A stretch of 41,746 bases of DNA from Seleniivibrio woodruffii (lineage in GTDB: Bacteria > Chrysiogenota > Deferribacteres > Deferribacterales > Geovibrionaceae): NCBI RefSeq assembly GCF_029267515.1, contig NZ_JAJUIS010000009.1, positions 1 through 41,746 of the forward strand, given 5' to 3'. Below the pieces are notes generated by a model that saw nothing but the letters and a program-made list of their open reading frames with translations, had not been told where the DNA came from and did no database searches. A program made the position numbers and the translations under genes. This document shows positions 16,167 through 24,112 of this stretch, in pieces (positions within the stretch are counted from its first letter, which is position 1; each line of letters opens with the position of its first letter).

Positions 16167-18869
16167 ATGTCAGTAATGGACAAACAACGTATTGATAAGG
16201 CAATGGACATCTCCAGAAGAACATTTGTTAAATGGAGCGCACTGCTCGGAGCAGCCGCAACTGTTGGCTGCGGTTCCATGGGCGGTTCGGACAAAATAGA
16301 CGACGACTACGACAGCTCGGATACTGTTATCGAACCTAAAAATTTCGACTACGACAAGGCGGTATGGTCTGCGTGCAACGTTAACTGCGGAAGCAACTGT
16401 CCGCTCAAACTCTACGTTAAAGACGGCGTGGTTGTCCGCGTCAGCTCCGACAACGAATCAGACGATACATACGGCGCATACGGCGCAAGCTATCAGATGC
16501 GCTCCTGCGTGCGCGGACGCTCCGTCCGCCAGCGTATCTATAACGCGGACAGGCTTAAATACCCCATGAAGAGAGTATCCGGCAGCCCCAGAGGTGCGGG
16601 AAAATTCGAGCGAATCTCATGGGATCAGGCTATCAGCGAAATAGCCGCCAAGATGCAGTCCGTTAAATCAAACTATGGTCCCGGCTCATTCTATATCCAG
16701 TACGCGACAGGTACAATATGCGGCAAAATGTCATGCTCATGGCCGCCCGCATCAACACCTATGGCAAGACTGCACAACCTCTGGGGAGGATGGCTTGACC
16801 ATTATTCGGACTATTCCACCTCACAGATAACAGCAGAACTCTGCCTTCTGGAAGGAACAAGCTGGAGCAACAACACCATCACCGACGCAGTGAACAGCAA
16901 CCTTGTGGTTATGTGGGGAAACAACCCCGCGAACACCAGAATGGGTTCCGCGAAACACTTTACATATCACCTGCTCAAGGCGAAAGAGGCAAACCCCGAC
17001 CTTAAATTCATCGTGGTTGACCCCTATTACACAGACACGGCTATTGCACTTGAAGCTGACTGGATTGCGATCCGCCCCGGAACAGACTCAGCTCTGGTTG
17101 CCGGCATGGCGAACTATCTTCTCAGCGAAGGGCTTATTGACGAATCATGGATAGACGCGCGCAGCATCGGCTGGAGCGAAACTTCACTCGCAGGCGTGGT
17201 CGAGGTTACGGCAGGTGCCGAGAGCTACTATGAACCCGCATATGACAAAGCATGGGGTAATACTGACTCAACAGAGCCTGCAATACCCGCTAACAGCTCA
17301 TATAAATCTTACATCCTCGGTCTCGGAACAGACGGCGTGGTAAAAACACCCGCATGGGCGTCCGCCATAACAGGTATCCCCGAAGAGACTATTAAATCCT
17401 TCGCAAAACAGCTCGTTAACCAGTCACCCGCGATGGTTATTCAGGGCTGGGGTCTCCAGAGACATTCACTCGGCGGAGCAAACTCCAGAGCAGTTGGTCT
17501 GATAACCATCCTCACCAAAAACATCGGTATCGTCGGCGGCGGTTCAGCGGCAAGAGAAGCGGCAGCGTCTGTCTCCATCAGCATGGACGGCTGGTCCAGC
17601 ACCTTCCCCGCAAACCCCGTAAGCTACACCATCTCCAACTTTGCATGGCCGCAGGCTATCAAAGACAACACCGTTATGACCGGAAGAAACTGGGGCGTTC
17701 GCGGACTCGCAACACAGGATACGGCACTTCCCCTGCCCATCAAGTTCATATGGAACTACGCAGGCAACTGTATGCTGAACCAGCACGCGGACGTTAACAG
17801 CACTATGACGATGTATAAAGACGAAAACCTCCTTGAGTGCATCGTTACCATCGACAACTATTTCACTCCGTCAGCAATGATATCCGACTACATCCTGCCC
17901 GACTGTACGAACTTCGAACAGAACGACATGTCCACCAACGAGGGCGGAAACACATGCGACATCAAGTTCCAGAACAAAGCTGTAGAGCCCATGTTCGAGT
18001 GCAAGACCATTTATGAGATGATGTCGCTGATTTCAGAAAAAATAGGCATCAAAGCCGCATACACTCAGGGCAAAACTCAGGACGAATGGCTTGAATACCT
18101 GTTCAACCAGTCACTTACAAACTACGGCGATCAGGGAGTGTTCACATCCGCTCTCGGTCAGGACACATATGCAAAATGCTATGCGAAAGGTCTGATAAAA
18201 CACGTCAGCACAACAGCCGTGCCTTCTGTGGCATTCAAAGACTTCGTCGCAAGCCCGACCACAAAAAGAGTGTCAACTCCGTCCGGCAAGTTTGAGATAT
18301 TCTCAAAACGTCTCTACAACCTCAAACACCAGTGGCAGTTCCCCGCAGTATACAACGACGGCATGGACAAAATAACCCCTCTGCCCGAATACTACGCGGC
18401 ATGGAGCGGCTATGAAGACCCCGCAAGAACAACCTATCCGTTTCAGGTTGTAGGATTCCACTATAAACAGAGAACCCACTCAACCTATTACAACTGCGAA
18501 TGGAACAGGGAAGCCAGTATGCAGACGGCATGGATAAACACTCAGGACGCACAGACCCTCGGCATCGCCCACGGCGACACAGTTGAAATATACAACGCCA
18601 ACGGCAAGGTGCGCATCAAAGCTAAAGTGACTTCCAGAGTTATGCCCGGAGTAATCGGTCTGCCTCAGGGCGCATGGTATAACCCCGGCGGCAAATGGTA
18701 CAGCAGCGATATCGTGCACTCAGGCACTCTCTCAACATCTGAAATAGGCAACACCGACGTTGTGGACTACGGCGGGTGCATGAACGTCCTCACCAGCCTC
18801 CGTCCCGGACCCGTGTCAAAAGGCAACTGTCAGCACAGCGTTCTCGCTGCCGTTAAGAAAGTAGGCTAA
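16167..18869 (+). CDS. dmsA: DmsA-like molybdopterin oxidoreductase, catalytic subunit
   Basis: 900 residues, longer than E. coli DmsA (about 814). Twin-arginine signal SRRTFVKW at about 16-23. The N-terminal [4Fe-4S] motif is C70-x3-C74-x3-C78-x35-C114. The Mo ligand serine lies in HYSDYSTSQI (S217), the DmsA/YnfE signature. The end of the signal reads ATVGC with C35, compatible with a lipobox, so the enzyme may be a lipoprotein. GGGAGG precedes the ATG at 16167. DmsB follows after ten bases. Likely substrates are DMSO, TMAO or an oxyanion such as selenate handled by YnfE-type enzymes; the sequence does not decide. It receives electrons through DmsB, and the neighbouring cytochrome probably replaces the absent DmsC. 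Confidence 0.9.
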   Translation: MSVMDKQRIDKAMDISRRTFVKWSALLGAAATVGCGSMGGSDKIDDDYDSSDTVIEPKNFDYDKAVWSACNVNCGSNCPLKLYVKDGVVVRVSSDNESDDTYGAYGASYQMRSCVRGRSVRQRIYNADRLKYPMKRVSGSPRGAGKFERISWDQAISEIAAKMQSVKSNYGPGSFYIQYATGTICGKMSCSWPPASTPMARLHNLWGGWLDHYSDYSTSQITAELCLLEGTSWSNNTITDAVNSNLVVMWGNNPANTRMGSAKHFTYHLLKAKEANPDLKFIVVDPYYTDTAIALEADWIAIRPGTDSALVAGMANYLLSEGLIDESWIDARSIGWSETSLAGVVEVTAGAESYYEPAYDKAWGNTDSTEPAIPANSSYKSYILGLGTDGVVKTPAWASAITGIPEETIKSFAKQLVNQSPAMVIQGWGLQRHSLGGANSRAVGLITILTKNIGIVGGGSAAREAAASVSISMDGWSSTFPANPVSYTISNFAWPQAIKDNTVMTGRNWGVRGLATQDTALPLPIKFIWNYAGNCMLNQHADVNSTMTMYKDENLLECIVTIDNYFTPSAMISDYILPDCTNFEQNDMSTNEGGNTCDIKFQNKAVEPMFECKTIYEMMSLISEKIGIKAAYTQGKTQDEWLEYLFNQSLTNYGDQGVFTSALGQDTYAKCYAKGLIKHVSTTAVPSVAFKDFVASPTTKRVSTPSGKFEIFSKRLYNLKHQWQFPAVYNDGMDKITPLPEYYAAWSGYEDPARTTYPFQVVGFHYKQRTHSTYYNCEWNREASMQTAWINTQDAQTLGIAHGDTVEIYNANGKVRIKAKVTSRVMPGVIGLPQGAWYNPGGKWYSSDIVHSGTLSTSEIGNTDVVDYGGCMNVLTSLRPGPVSKGNCQHSVLAAVKKVG

Positions 18870-18879
18870 GGAGGATAAG

Positions 18880-19494
18880 ATGAGCAAACAGTACGGATTC
18901 TATATAGACACAAAACACTGTACAGGCTGCAAAGCGTGCTTTGTCGCATGTAAGGACAGGCAAAACCTGAACTCCGGCGAAAAATTCAGAAAAGTATACG
19001 AATTTTCAGGCGGCACATGGAGCGACACGGACGATAACGCTTTCAGCAAAAACGTGTTCGCCTTCTACGTCTCCATGTCGTGCAACCAGTGCGACAACCC
19101 CGCTTGCCTCAACGTCTGCCCGGCAGGCGCTTATACAAAGAGAGAGGCGGACGGCATCGTCGTTTACGACGCTTCAAAATGTATATCATGCTTCGGCTGC
19201 CAGAATGTATGCCCATACACAGCCCCCGTTTACGACTATCAGGCGCAGCACATGAAAAAATGTATCATGTGCTCTGATGAAAAGAACTCAAACGGTATCC
19301 CCGACCCCGCATGTGTGAAGGCTTGCCCCTCAAGGGCGCTGGACTTCGGCGAAATCGAGGAACTGAAAGCGAAATACGGTGCCGCGAACACCGTTGCCTC
19401 CTTCCCGGCGACAACAAACCCCAACGCAGTCTTTAAGCTCCATAAAGACGCGTCTTCCGGTTCCGTTGTCATGAACAAGGAAGAAGTATTCTGA
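18880..19494 (+). CDS. dmsB: DmsB-like four-cluster iron-sulfur subunit
   Basis: 204 residues, the same length as E. coli DmsB. Sixteen cysteines in four groups bind four [4Fe-4S] clusters: C14/17/20/24, C68/71/76/80, C101/104/107/111 and C128/131/145/149. There is no signal peptide, so it is presumably exported by hitch-hiking on the Tat signal of DmsA. AAGGAGG lies before the ATG, ten bases after dmsA. It relays electrons to the molybdenum subunit. No dmsC follows; instead a hairpin and a chaperone gene come next. Confidence 0.95.
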   Translation: MSKQYGFYIDTKHCTGCKACFVACKDRQNLNSGEKFRKVYEFSGGTWSDTDDNAFSKNVFAFYVSMSCNQCDNPACLNVCPAGAYTKREADGIVVYDASKCISCFGCQNVCPYTAPVYDYQAQHMKKCIMCSDEKNSNGIPDPACVKACPSRALDFGEIEELKAKYGAANTVASFPATTNPNAVFKLHKDASSGSVVMNKEEVF

Positions 19495-19504
19495 TAAGTT
19501 TTCA

Positions 19505-19529
19505 GGCAGGGGTCTTTTGCACCCCTGCC
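19505..19529 (+). other. Strong intercistronic hairpin between dmsB and the chaperone gene
   Basis: GGCAGGGGT (19505-19513) pairs perfectly with ACCCCTGCC (19521-19529) around a seven-base loop. No T run follows, so it more likely protects or processes the dmsAB mRNA, or partly attenuates the chaperone gene. Confidence 0.7.
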
Positions 19530-19554
19530 CCCTATTCACCTAAAGGATTAAACT

Positions 19555-20205
19555 ATGAACACAACAGAGAACAGAGTGTTTGCAGACAGCGAAAAATACC
19601 TTGAAGCAATGGCAGCATTCAGCTTTTTCAACAAAGTGCTGCTGGATGCACCCGAAAGGGAATATATAGAAGCAGTCAAAGAGAGTGCTGCTCTTTTTGA
19701 CGAATGGTGCTTTCAGAAAAGCACTGAATCACTCGCCGGGCTGGCGATGCTGAAAAATTATCTTAAAAATTATAAAGATGAAGATTTCGGAGAGCTTACG
19801 GACAATTTCAATAAACTTTTTATAGGTCCCGGACACCTCTTCGCTCCGCCATGGGAATCCGTCTACAAAGAGCAGGACCACACCATATTCGGCGAGGCGA
19901 CCCTTCAGGTCCGTGCCAGATACAGAAAATTCGGACTGGAAATAAACAACCTGAACAAGGAACCGGACGACCACATAGCTTTCGAATGTGCGTACCTTAA
20001 CTACCTTTGCGCCGCCGCAGCGGCATCGGAGGATACAGCGGAAAAAGAAGAGATAATCTCTTTTCTCACAGCACACCCCGCAACTTGGGTGGATGAGTTT
20101 ACAGATAAGATGACAGAAAATTCAGCAACGGATTTTTATAGAGGAATAGCAAGTATGCTGAGAGGCGCCGTTAAAGAGGCGCTTTCCGGTTTATCCTGTA
20201 GGTGA
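19555..20205 (+). CDS. TorD/DmsD-family molybdoenzyme chaperone
   Basis: 216 residues, all-helical, without signal peptide or metal motifs. The segment LFIGPGHLFAPPWESVYKEQD (about 88-108) is the TorD/DmsD signature, and IAFECAYLNYLC near 145 is the second conserved helix. AAAGGA precedes the ATG. These cytoplasmic proteins bind the twin-arginine signal of their partner and hold it until the molybdenum cofactor is inserted. As the only such gene in the window it may serve both the DmsA-like and TorA-like enzymes, although its position at the end of the dms operon points first to DmsA. Confidence 0.9.
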   Translation: MNTTENRVFADSEKYLEAMAAFSFFNKVLLDAPEREYIEAVKESAALFDEWCFQKSTESLAGLAMLKNYLKNYKDEDFGELTDNFNKLFIGPGHLFAPPWESVYKEQDHTIFGEATLQVRARYRKFGLEINNLNKEPDDHIAFECAYLNYLCAAAAASEDTAEKEEIISFLTAHPATWVDEFTDKMTENSATDFYRGIASMLRGAVKEALSGLSCR

Positions 20206-20211
20206 AGGATA

Positions 20212-20239
20212 AGGGGCGGCGAAAAAAAACGCCGCCCTT
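20212..20239 (+). terminator. GC-rich hairpin after the chaperone gene
   Basis: GGGCGGCG (20214-20221) pairs with CGCCGCCC (20230-20237) around a loop of eight A residues. An A run follows instead of T residues, so it is not a canonical intrinsic terminator, but it lies seven bases after the last gene of the operon. Confidence 0.5.
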
Positions 20240-20325
20240 AAAAAAAACAGAAAAACTCTTACCTTCGCTTTACCAAGCAAATGCTAAAAACAAAATGTTC
20301 CATACGTGCGAGCCAGCATCAATAT

Positions 20326-20380
20326 TGTCAGCGGCGCCGCCAAGGGGCACGCCTTTAGGGGGGAAACGGTGCCGCTGACA
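20326..20380. repeat. Long inverted repeat enclosing a GC-rich structured segment
   Basis: TGTCAGCGGC (20326-20335) and GCCGCTGACA (20371-20380) are perfect inverted copies around 35 bases that can fold further (AAGG/CCTT and CCGCC/GG-CGG pairs). It lies between the dms operon and the mscL stop codon. It could end mscL transcripts or be part of a small RNA. Confidence 0.55.
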
Positions 20381-20384
20381 TCTT

Positions 20385-20786
20385 CTATCTGTTTTTCAGA
20401 ATATCCCTTATCTCGGTGAGTATCTCCTCTTCCCTGCTGGGGGCGGGAGGTGCAGCAGCAACCTCTTCCTCTTTCTTTTTCATGCTGTTCATAGCCTTTA
20501 CAAGCATAAACACAGCAAAAGCCATTATAACGAAATCCAGCACAGCCTGAATAAACATACCGTAATTAAGCGTTACAGCAGCTTGTTCGCCAACCGCCTC
20601 TTTAAGAGTTACTGACAACTGAGAAAAGCTGACATTCCCCAGCAGAAGCCCGATGGGCGGCATGAGTACGTCCGCTACAAAGCTGGACACTATCTTTCCG
20701 AACGCGCCGCCGATGATTATACCGACCGCCATATCCACTACGTTGCCGCGCATGGCAAATTTTTTAAATTCCTGCATGATGGACAT
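20385..20786 (-). CDS. mscL: Large-conductance mechanosensitive channel
   Basis: 133 residues. N-terminal amphipathic helix ([19 protein letters not shown]), first membrane helix with the glycine-rich [19 protein letters not shown], a periplasmic loop, second membrane helix at about 72-95 and a charged C-terminal helix. It forms a homopentameric inner-membrane pore that opens under osmotic downshock. AGGAG lies upstream of the start on the minus strand. Single-gene unit; the inverted repeat at 20326-20380 lies just past its stop. Confidence 0.97.
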   Translation of the reverse strand: MSIMQEFKKFAMRGNVVDMAVGIIIGGAFGKIVSSFVADVLMPPIGLLLGNVSFSQLSVTLKEAVGEQAAVTLNYGMFIQAVLDFVIMAFAVFMLVKAMNSMKKKEEEVAAAPPAPSREEEILTEIRDILKNR

Positions 20787-20870
20787 AGTTCAACTCCTAT
20801 ATGATATATTATCTTATTGTATCATATAGAAAAGTATCTGATCAAACACCAAAACTGATGATGATTGTGC

Positions 20871-21119
20871 CTAATCACACCCGCAGGAAGGGCTGAGGCT
20901 TCCGTCACAGCATAACGCACGACCGCCGGAACATCCGCATACTCCGCCGTGATGCGAGCAGCATCCGCGCCTGAAATCCTCATCTTTGATATTCTGGGAT
21001 AAGATTGTCTTTGTCTGATAATTAAACGCGTAGAGCGGTTTTTCACACACCGCCTTGCGCTCCTGTGCATAAGCTGAAAAAGCAAGCAGGATCATCAGTA
21101 GAAATATGATTGTACGCAT
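20871..21119 (-). CDS. Small secreted cysteine-rich protein with CCSHHGGV motif
   Basis: 82 residues from the ATG at 21119, which has ACGGAG upstream; a longer in-frame start at 21152 adds 11 residues without a ribosome site. A clear signal peptide (MRTIIFLLMILLAFSAYA) is followed by a short linker and a compact C-terminal half containing GCCSHHGGVCGC and ending in a second set of cysteines (CC, CGC). Short exported proteins with a CCSHHGGV motif occur in many Gram-negative bacteria, but I know of no assigned function. The paired Cys and His residues could bind a metal or form disulfides. It appears to be a single-gene unit divergent from the AlaX gene. Confidence 0.75.
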   Translation of the reverse strand: MRTIIFLLMILLAFSAYAQERKAVCEKPLYAFNYQTKTILSQNIKDEDFRRGCCSHHGGVCGCSGGRALCCDGSLSPSCGCD

Positions 21120-21253
21120 AAAAACTCCGTAAGTAATATTTGAGAATATCACGCAAAGGATTTTTAATATACATATCGAAAATTAATTTTTATCTAACTC
21201 TATTGGATGAAATCAAATTGAATAAAACAGGAAAGTCTGCTATAAAACCCCGC

Positions 21254-21898
21254 ATGGCAGTTGAGAAACTATTCTGGAAAGACCCCTACCTTACACACTG
21301 CACAGCAAAAGTGATGTCTGTTGAGAACGATATGATAACGCTCAGCCATACCGTTGCGTATGCTTTCGAGGGCGGGCAGCAGTCCGACATCGGCACTATA
21401 GGCGGATTTGAGATATTACAGGCAAGGCGGGACGGTTTTGAGATTTTTTACACTATTCCCGAAAACCACACCCTTTGTCTCGGCGACAGCGTAGAAATAT
21501 GTATAGACTGGGAAAAGCGGTACCGCGTTATGAAGCTGCATTTTGCGGCGGAGCTTGTGCTTGAGCTGGTTTATCAGAACTACGGACACCCGGAAAAGAT
21601 AGGCGCAAATATAACGTATGATAAGGCGCGGGTGGATTTTGCGTGGGAAGGAAATATCTCTTCAACCTTCAACTTTCTCGATGCAAAACTCGCGGAGATG
21701 ATCGCCTCCGACTATAAAATAATCTGCGATTTCGACGATGTTGAAAACGAACACCGTTTCTGGCAAATAGAAGGATTCGCACAGGTTCCCTGTGGGGGCA
21801 CACACATCAAAAGCACAAAGGAGATAGGCGGGCTGACACTTAAACGCGTCAACCCCGGCAAAGGCAAAGAGCGGATCGAAATATATCTCGCGGATTAA
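21254..21898 (+). CDS. AlaX-type alanyl-tRNA editing protein
   Basis: 214 residues from ATG 21254, chosen because the family begins at this point (MAVEKLFWKDPYL); no good ribosome site is seen, and TTG 21218 is possible. The N-terminal part resembles the AlaRS-like beta-barrel with the GGQQSDIGTIGG segment, and the C-terminal half carries CGGTHIKSTKEIG, the CxxxH half of the AlaX/AlaRS editing zinc site. The first half-site reads LHFAAE, HxxxE, where AlaRS has HxxxH. Free-standing AlaX proteins hydrolyse mischarged Ser- or Gly-tRNA(Ala). The 3' end overlaps the convergent lipoprotein gene by four bases. Confidence 0.82.
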   Translation: MAVEKLFWKDPYLTHCTAKVMSVENDMITLSHTVAYAFEGGQQSDIGTIGGFEILQARRDGFEIFYTIPENHTLCLGDSVEICIDWEKRYRVMKLHFAAELVLELVYQNYGHPEKIGANITYDKARVDFAWEGNISSTFNFLDAKLAEMIASDYKIICDFDDVENEHRFWQIEGFAQVPCGGTHIKSTKEIGGLTLKRVNPGKGKERIEIYLAD

Positions 21899-22236
21899 TT
21901 ACCTTTGGGCGCCGTCTCTTTCTCTTTGGGCGCGCTGTTCATCATTTTTTTCATGTTATCCATAAGACCGACCACGACCTGTTTATAATCTTTGAACATT
22001 TCGACAAGTGTGTCGTAACTCTCGCCAAGCTGTTTGGACTGTCTCTGTGAACGCTCAAGGTTTTCCTTTACCTCGCTCAGCTCTTTTTCCAGCTTCGCTA
22101 TGCGCTCGGAATCACTTTTCTGCTGAAGCTGAAGGGCGTCAATTCTCGCCTCATCTGCGGGCGCAACAGCGGCTGTCTGTCCGGCACAGCCCATGACAAA
22201 AGCAGAAATTATCATTACTGCAATATATTTTTTCAT
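21895..22236 (-). CDS. Small outer-envelope lipoprotein with coiled coil
   Basis: 113 residues. The lipobox VMGC places the lipidated cysteine at C17. A heptad-rich helix at about 30-80 (LQLQQKSDSERIAKLEKELSEV and on) predicts a coiled coil, followed by a charged tail ending APKGN. It resembles Lpp- or YbgF-like periplasmic coiled-coil lipoproteins in general form only; no specific family was recognised. AGATAAAT-type weak ribosome site. It has its own transcription unit, convergent with the AlaX gene. Confidence 0.75.
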   Translation of the reverse strand: MKKYIAVMIISAFVMGCAGQTAAVAPADEARIDALQLQQKSDSERIAKLEKELSEVKENLERSQRQSKQLGESYDTLVEMFKDYKQVVVGLMDNMKKMMNSAPKEKETAPKGN

Positions 22237-22318
22237 ATATTTATCTCCGTATATAGTTTAAGGTAATCTATCACTGCAAAAAATGTATATCAAGCGCAAG
22301 TTTGAATATGTTTAGTGG

Positions 22319-22347
22319 TTGACATCAGCATATCTTTCTGATAGTCT
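22319..22347 (+). promoter_or_regulatory. rpsT promoter
   Basis: Perfect -35 TTGACA (22319-22324), 17 bases, then TAGTCT (22342-22347). The start of transcription would be near 22354, giving a leader of about 28 bases. Confidence 0.6.
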
Positions 22348-22381
22348 TATCCGCTCATAAGAATAAATAGAGGTGAATGAC

Positions 22382-22651
22382 GTGGCTCATACAATTTCTG
22401 CACTGAAAAGAATCCGTCAGAGCGAAAAAAGAAATCTTAGAAACAAGTCATACAAGTCTAAAATGAAAACTATGGTTAAAAAGTTTGCCGCTGCCGCACA
22501 AACAGGCGACGCACAAACTGCTGAAGCAGCTTTCAAATCTGCTACAGCCACTATAGCTTCTATCGGATCTAAAGGCGTTATCCACAAAAATCAGGTGGCT
22601 CGCCGTCAGTCCAGACTTGCTAAGAAGCTCAACGCTCTTAAAACTGCTTAA
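22382..22651 (+). CDS. rpsT: 30S ribosomal protein S20
   Basis: 89 residues, starting at GTG 22382 so that the protein begins MAHTISALKRIRQ, the usual S20 beginning; AGAGGTGA lies five to nine bases upstream. An in-frame GTG at 22373 would overlap the ribosome site. Lysine/arginine-rich helical protein with the S20 signature KRIRQSEKRNLRNKSYKS and C-terminal GVIHKNQVARRQSRLAKK. It binds 16S rRNA early in 30S assembly. Monocistronic with its own promoter and terminator. Confidence 0.97.
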   Translation: MAHTISALKRIRQSEKRNLRNKSYKSKMKTMVKKFAAAAQTGDAQTAEAAFKSATATIASIGSKGVIHKNQVARRQSRLAKKLNALKTA

Positions 22652-22674
22652 TTGACTGTATTAAATCAGTTTGC

Positions 22675-22708
22675 AAAGCCGGAGATATCTTATAACTCCG
22701 GCTTTTTT
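22675..22708 (+). terminator. rpsT rho-independent terminator
   Basis: AAAGCCGGAG (22675-22684) pairs with CTCCGGCTTT (22696-22705), followed by a T run to 22708. Confidence 0.95.
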
Positions 22709-22719
22709 GCGTTGTATCC

Positions 22720-23610
22720 ATGAAAATTGCCGCTGTTAAAACAGGCGCCGTCGGCGACCTGATTCAGATTACACCAGCGCTTGCAGCTCTTAGAAAGAAA
22801 TACCTTCAAAGCGAAATAACCCTTGTATGCGGCGCGGAATACGCCCATGTACTTAAAAACCATCCTGCGGTCACAGATATCCTTACATTCAACTCCAGAA
22901 AACTTTACAGCCGGCTCATGCCGTTTGAAGCGCTGAATGTGCTGAGATTGCTGCGGAATTTCGACAGCGTCTATATATTCCATACTGACGCTAAATGGCA
23001 TCTTATCGGCAGACTGACAGGTGCGAAATGTTCTGTCAAGGCTACGGGAACGCCGCGCTGTCTATGGCATCTGAAAACCGTGAACGCGGGTCTTAATTTC
23101 GGATATTCATATCATCCGGAACCGCTGACCGTTAAACTTCCGGCAAAGCCGTATATAGCGCTTGCAGCGGGCGGCGGCAGAAATTTCCGCAGATATACCC
23201 CACAGAAGATATGGGACAAACAGGCGGAACTCGCTTTAAAGATTGTTCAGGAAACGGATTACTGCGTGGCGCTTCTTGGAACGGAGGAGGACAGATTCAG
23301 AACAGACCACCCGAAAATATTCGATTACACGGGCAGAACAACCCTTTCGGACTGCTTTCACATAATAGCAGGCGCAGTGCGCTACATCGGCTGCGACAGC
23401 GGACTGACACACCTTGCAGCCTGCACGGACACACCTGTTACCTCCATATTCGGCGCAACAAACCCGAAAGAATGTGCACCGCCAAATATCAGTAACATAA
23501 TCATGTCAAAACGCCCTTGCGCACCATGCGAAAAAGACGGCACCCACGCCTGTCCCGAAAACATGTGTATGCAGGCAATCGACGTTGACGAGGTTTTCAG
23601 TTCTATTTAA
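22720..23610 (+). CDS. Glycosyltransferase family 9 (heptosyltransferase-like)
   Basis: 296 residues. The N-terminus MKIAAVKTGAVGDLIQITPALAAL is the GT9 signature (phosphate-binding GD-L-x-x-T/P-A), and the C-terminal half has YIGCDSGLTHLAACTDTPVTSIFG, the acceptor/ADP-heptose site. The last part carries C-x2-C-x7-C-x4-C (CAPC, ACPENMC), common in the family. GT9 enzymes add heptose or related sugars to lipopolysaccharide core on the cytoplasmic side of the inner membrane. The ATG lies only 11 bases after the rpsT terminator T run and has no Shine-Dalgarno site, so its expression route is unclear. It overlaps the convergent rhodanese gene by eight bases. Confidence 0.88.
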   Translation: MKIAAVKTGAVGDLIQITPALAALRKKYLQSEITLVCGAEYAHVLKNHPAVTDILTFNSRKLYSRLMPFEALNVLRLLRNFDSVYIFHTDAKWHLIGRLTGAKCSVKATGTPRCLWHLKTVNAGLNFGYSYHPEPLTVKLPAKPYIALAAGGGRNFRRYTPQKIWDKQAELALKIVQETDYCVALLGTEEDRFRTDHPKIFDYTGRTTLSDCFHIIAGAVRYIGCDSGLTHLAACTDTPVTSIFGATNPKECAPPNISNIIMSKRPCAPCEKDGTHACPENMCMQAIDVDEVFSSI

Positions 23611-24040
23611 CCTCAATATGGTCTTTGTGGTACACAACGTTAGTGCGTATCCAGTATACGTTACCTCCGCTATACCCACAGCCACCGTTAGCTGCCGAAT
23701 CAGTAAGATTCTGATAAGATTCCTGAGCACGGGGTCCGGGGCATATGAGAACCACGATTTTATCCTTAGGTATCATTGATATGGCTTTTTCACAGCCTCC
23801 ATCCTCATAAAACATATCCGGATCAAGATACCCTATGGTATCTGTGTGCTGCTTGTTATAGAAATCCATGGGTCTGGCATCGAAAAACGCAACGTTATCA
23901 ACATGTCCGTTTTTCAGAATGTCCATCACCCAATTTTTTGATACAGAACCCTCTTTTTCACCCTTTTCCACTTTTTGTACTGTGTCCGCATAAACTGCGA
24001 ATGACAAAAGAAACAGAAGTGAGATTAATAACTTTTTCAT
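23603..24040 (-). CDS. Exported rhodanese-like domain protein
   Basis: 145 residues with a Sec signal (MKKLLISLLFLLSFAVYA). The mature part matches a single rhodanese fold: VAFFDARPMDFYNKQHTDTIGYLDPDMF followed by IVVLICPGPRAQESY with the probable catalytic cysteine at about residue 101. Rhodanese domains transfer sulfane sulfur; in the periplasm the role could be sulfur or redox related. Extra cysteines (GGC, NGGCGYSGG) surround the active site. An upstream TATAAT-like box lies at about 24070-24075 on the minus strand. The 3' end overlaps the GT9 gene. Confidence 0.8.
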   Translation of the reverse strand: MKKLLISLLFLLSFAVYADTVQKVEKGEKEGSVSKNWVMDILKNGHVDNVAFFDARPMDFYNKQHTDTIGYLDPDMFYEDGGCEKAISMIPKDKIVVLICPGPRAQESYQNLTDSAANGGCGYSGGNVYWIRTNVVYHKDHIEVK

Positions 24041-24112
24041 AGCACTGCTCGTTATAAGTATTTTGATTATAGTATAATTGGTCCAAGCGGTTGAAATTGC
24101 AATTGCAGTTTT

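Noticed and set aside
20326-20380. SECIS-like hairpin
   Set aside because: There is no in-frame UGA upstream of it in any nearby gene; mscL and the chaperone gene are complete with ordinary stops.
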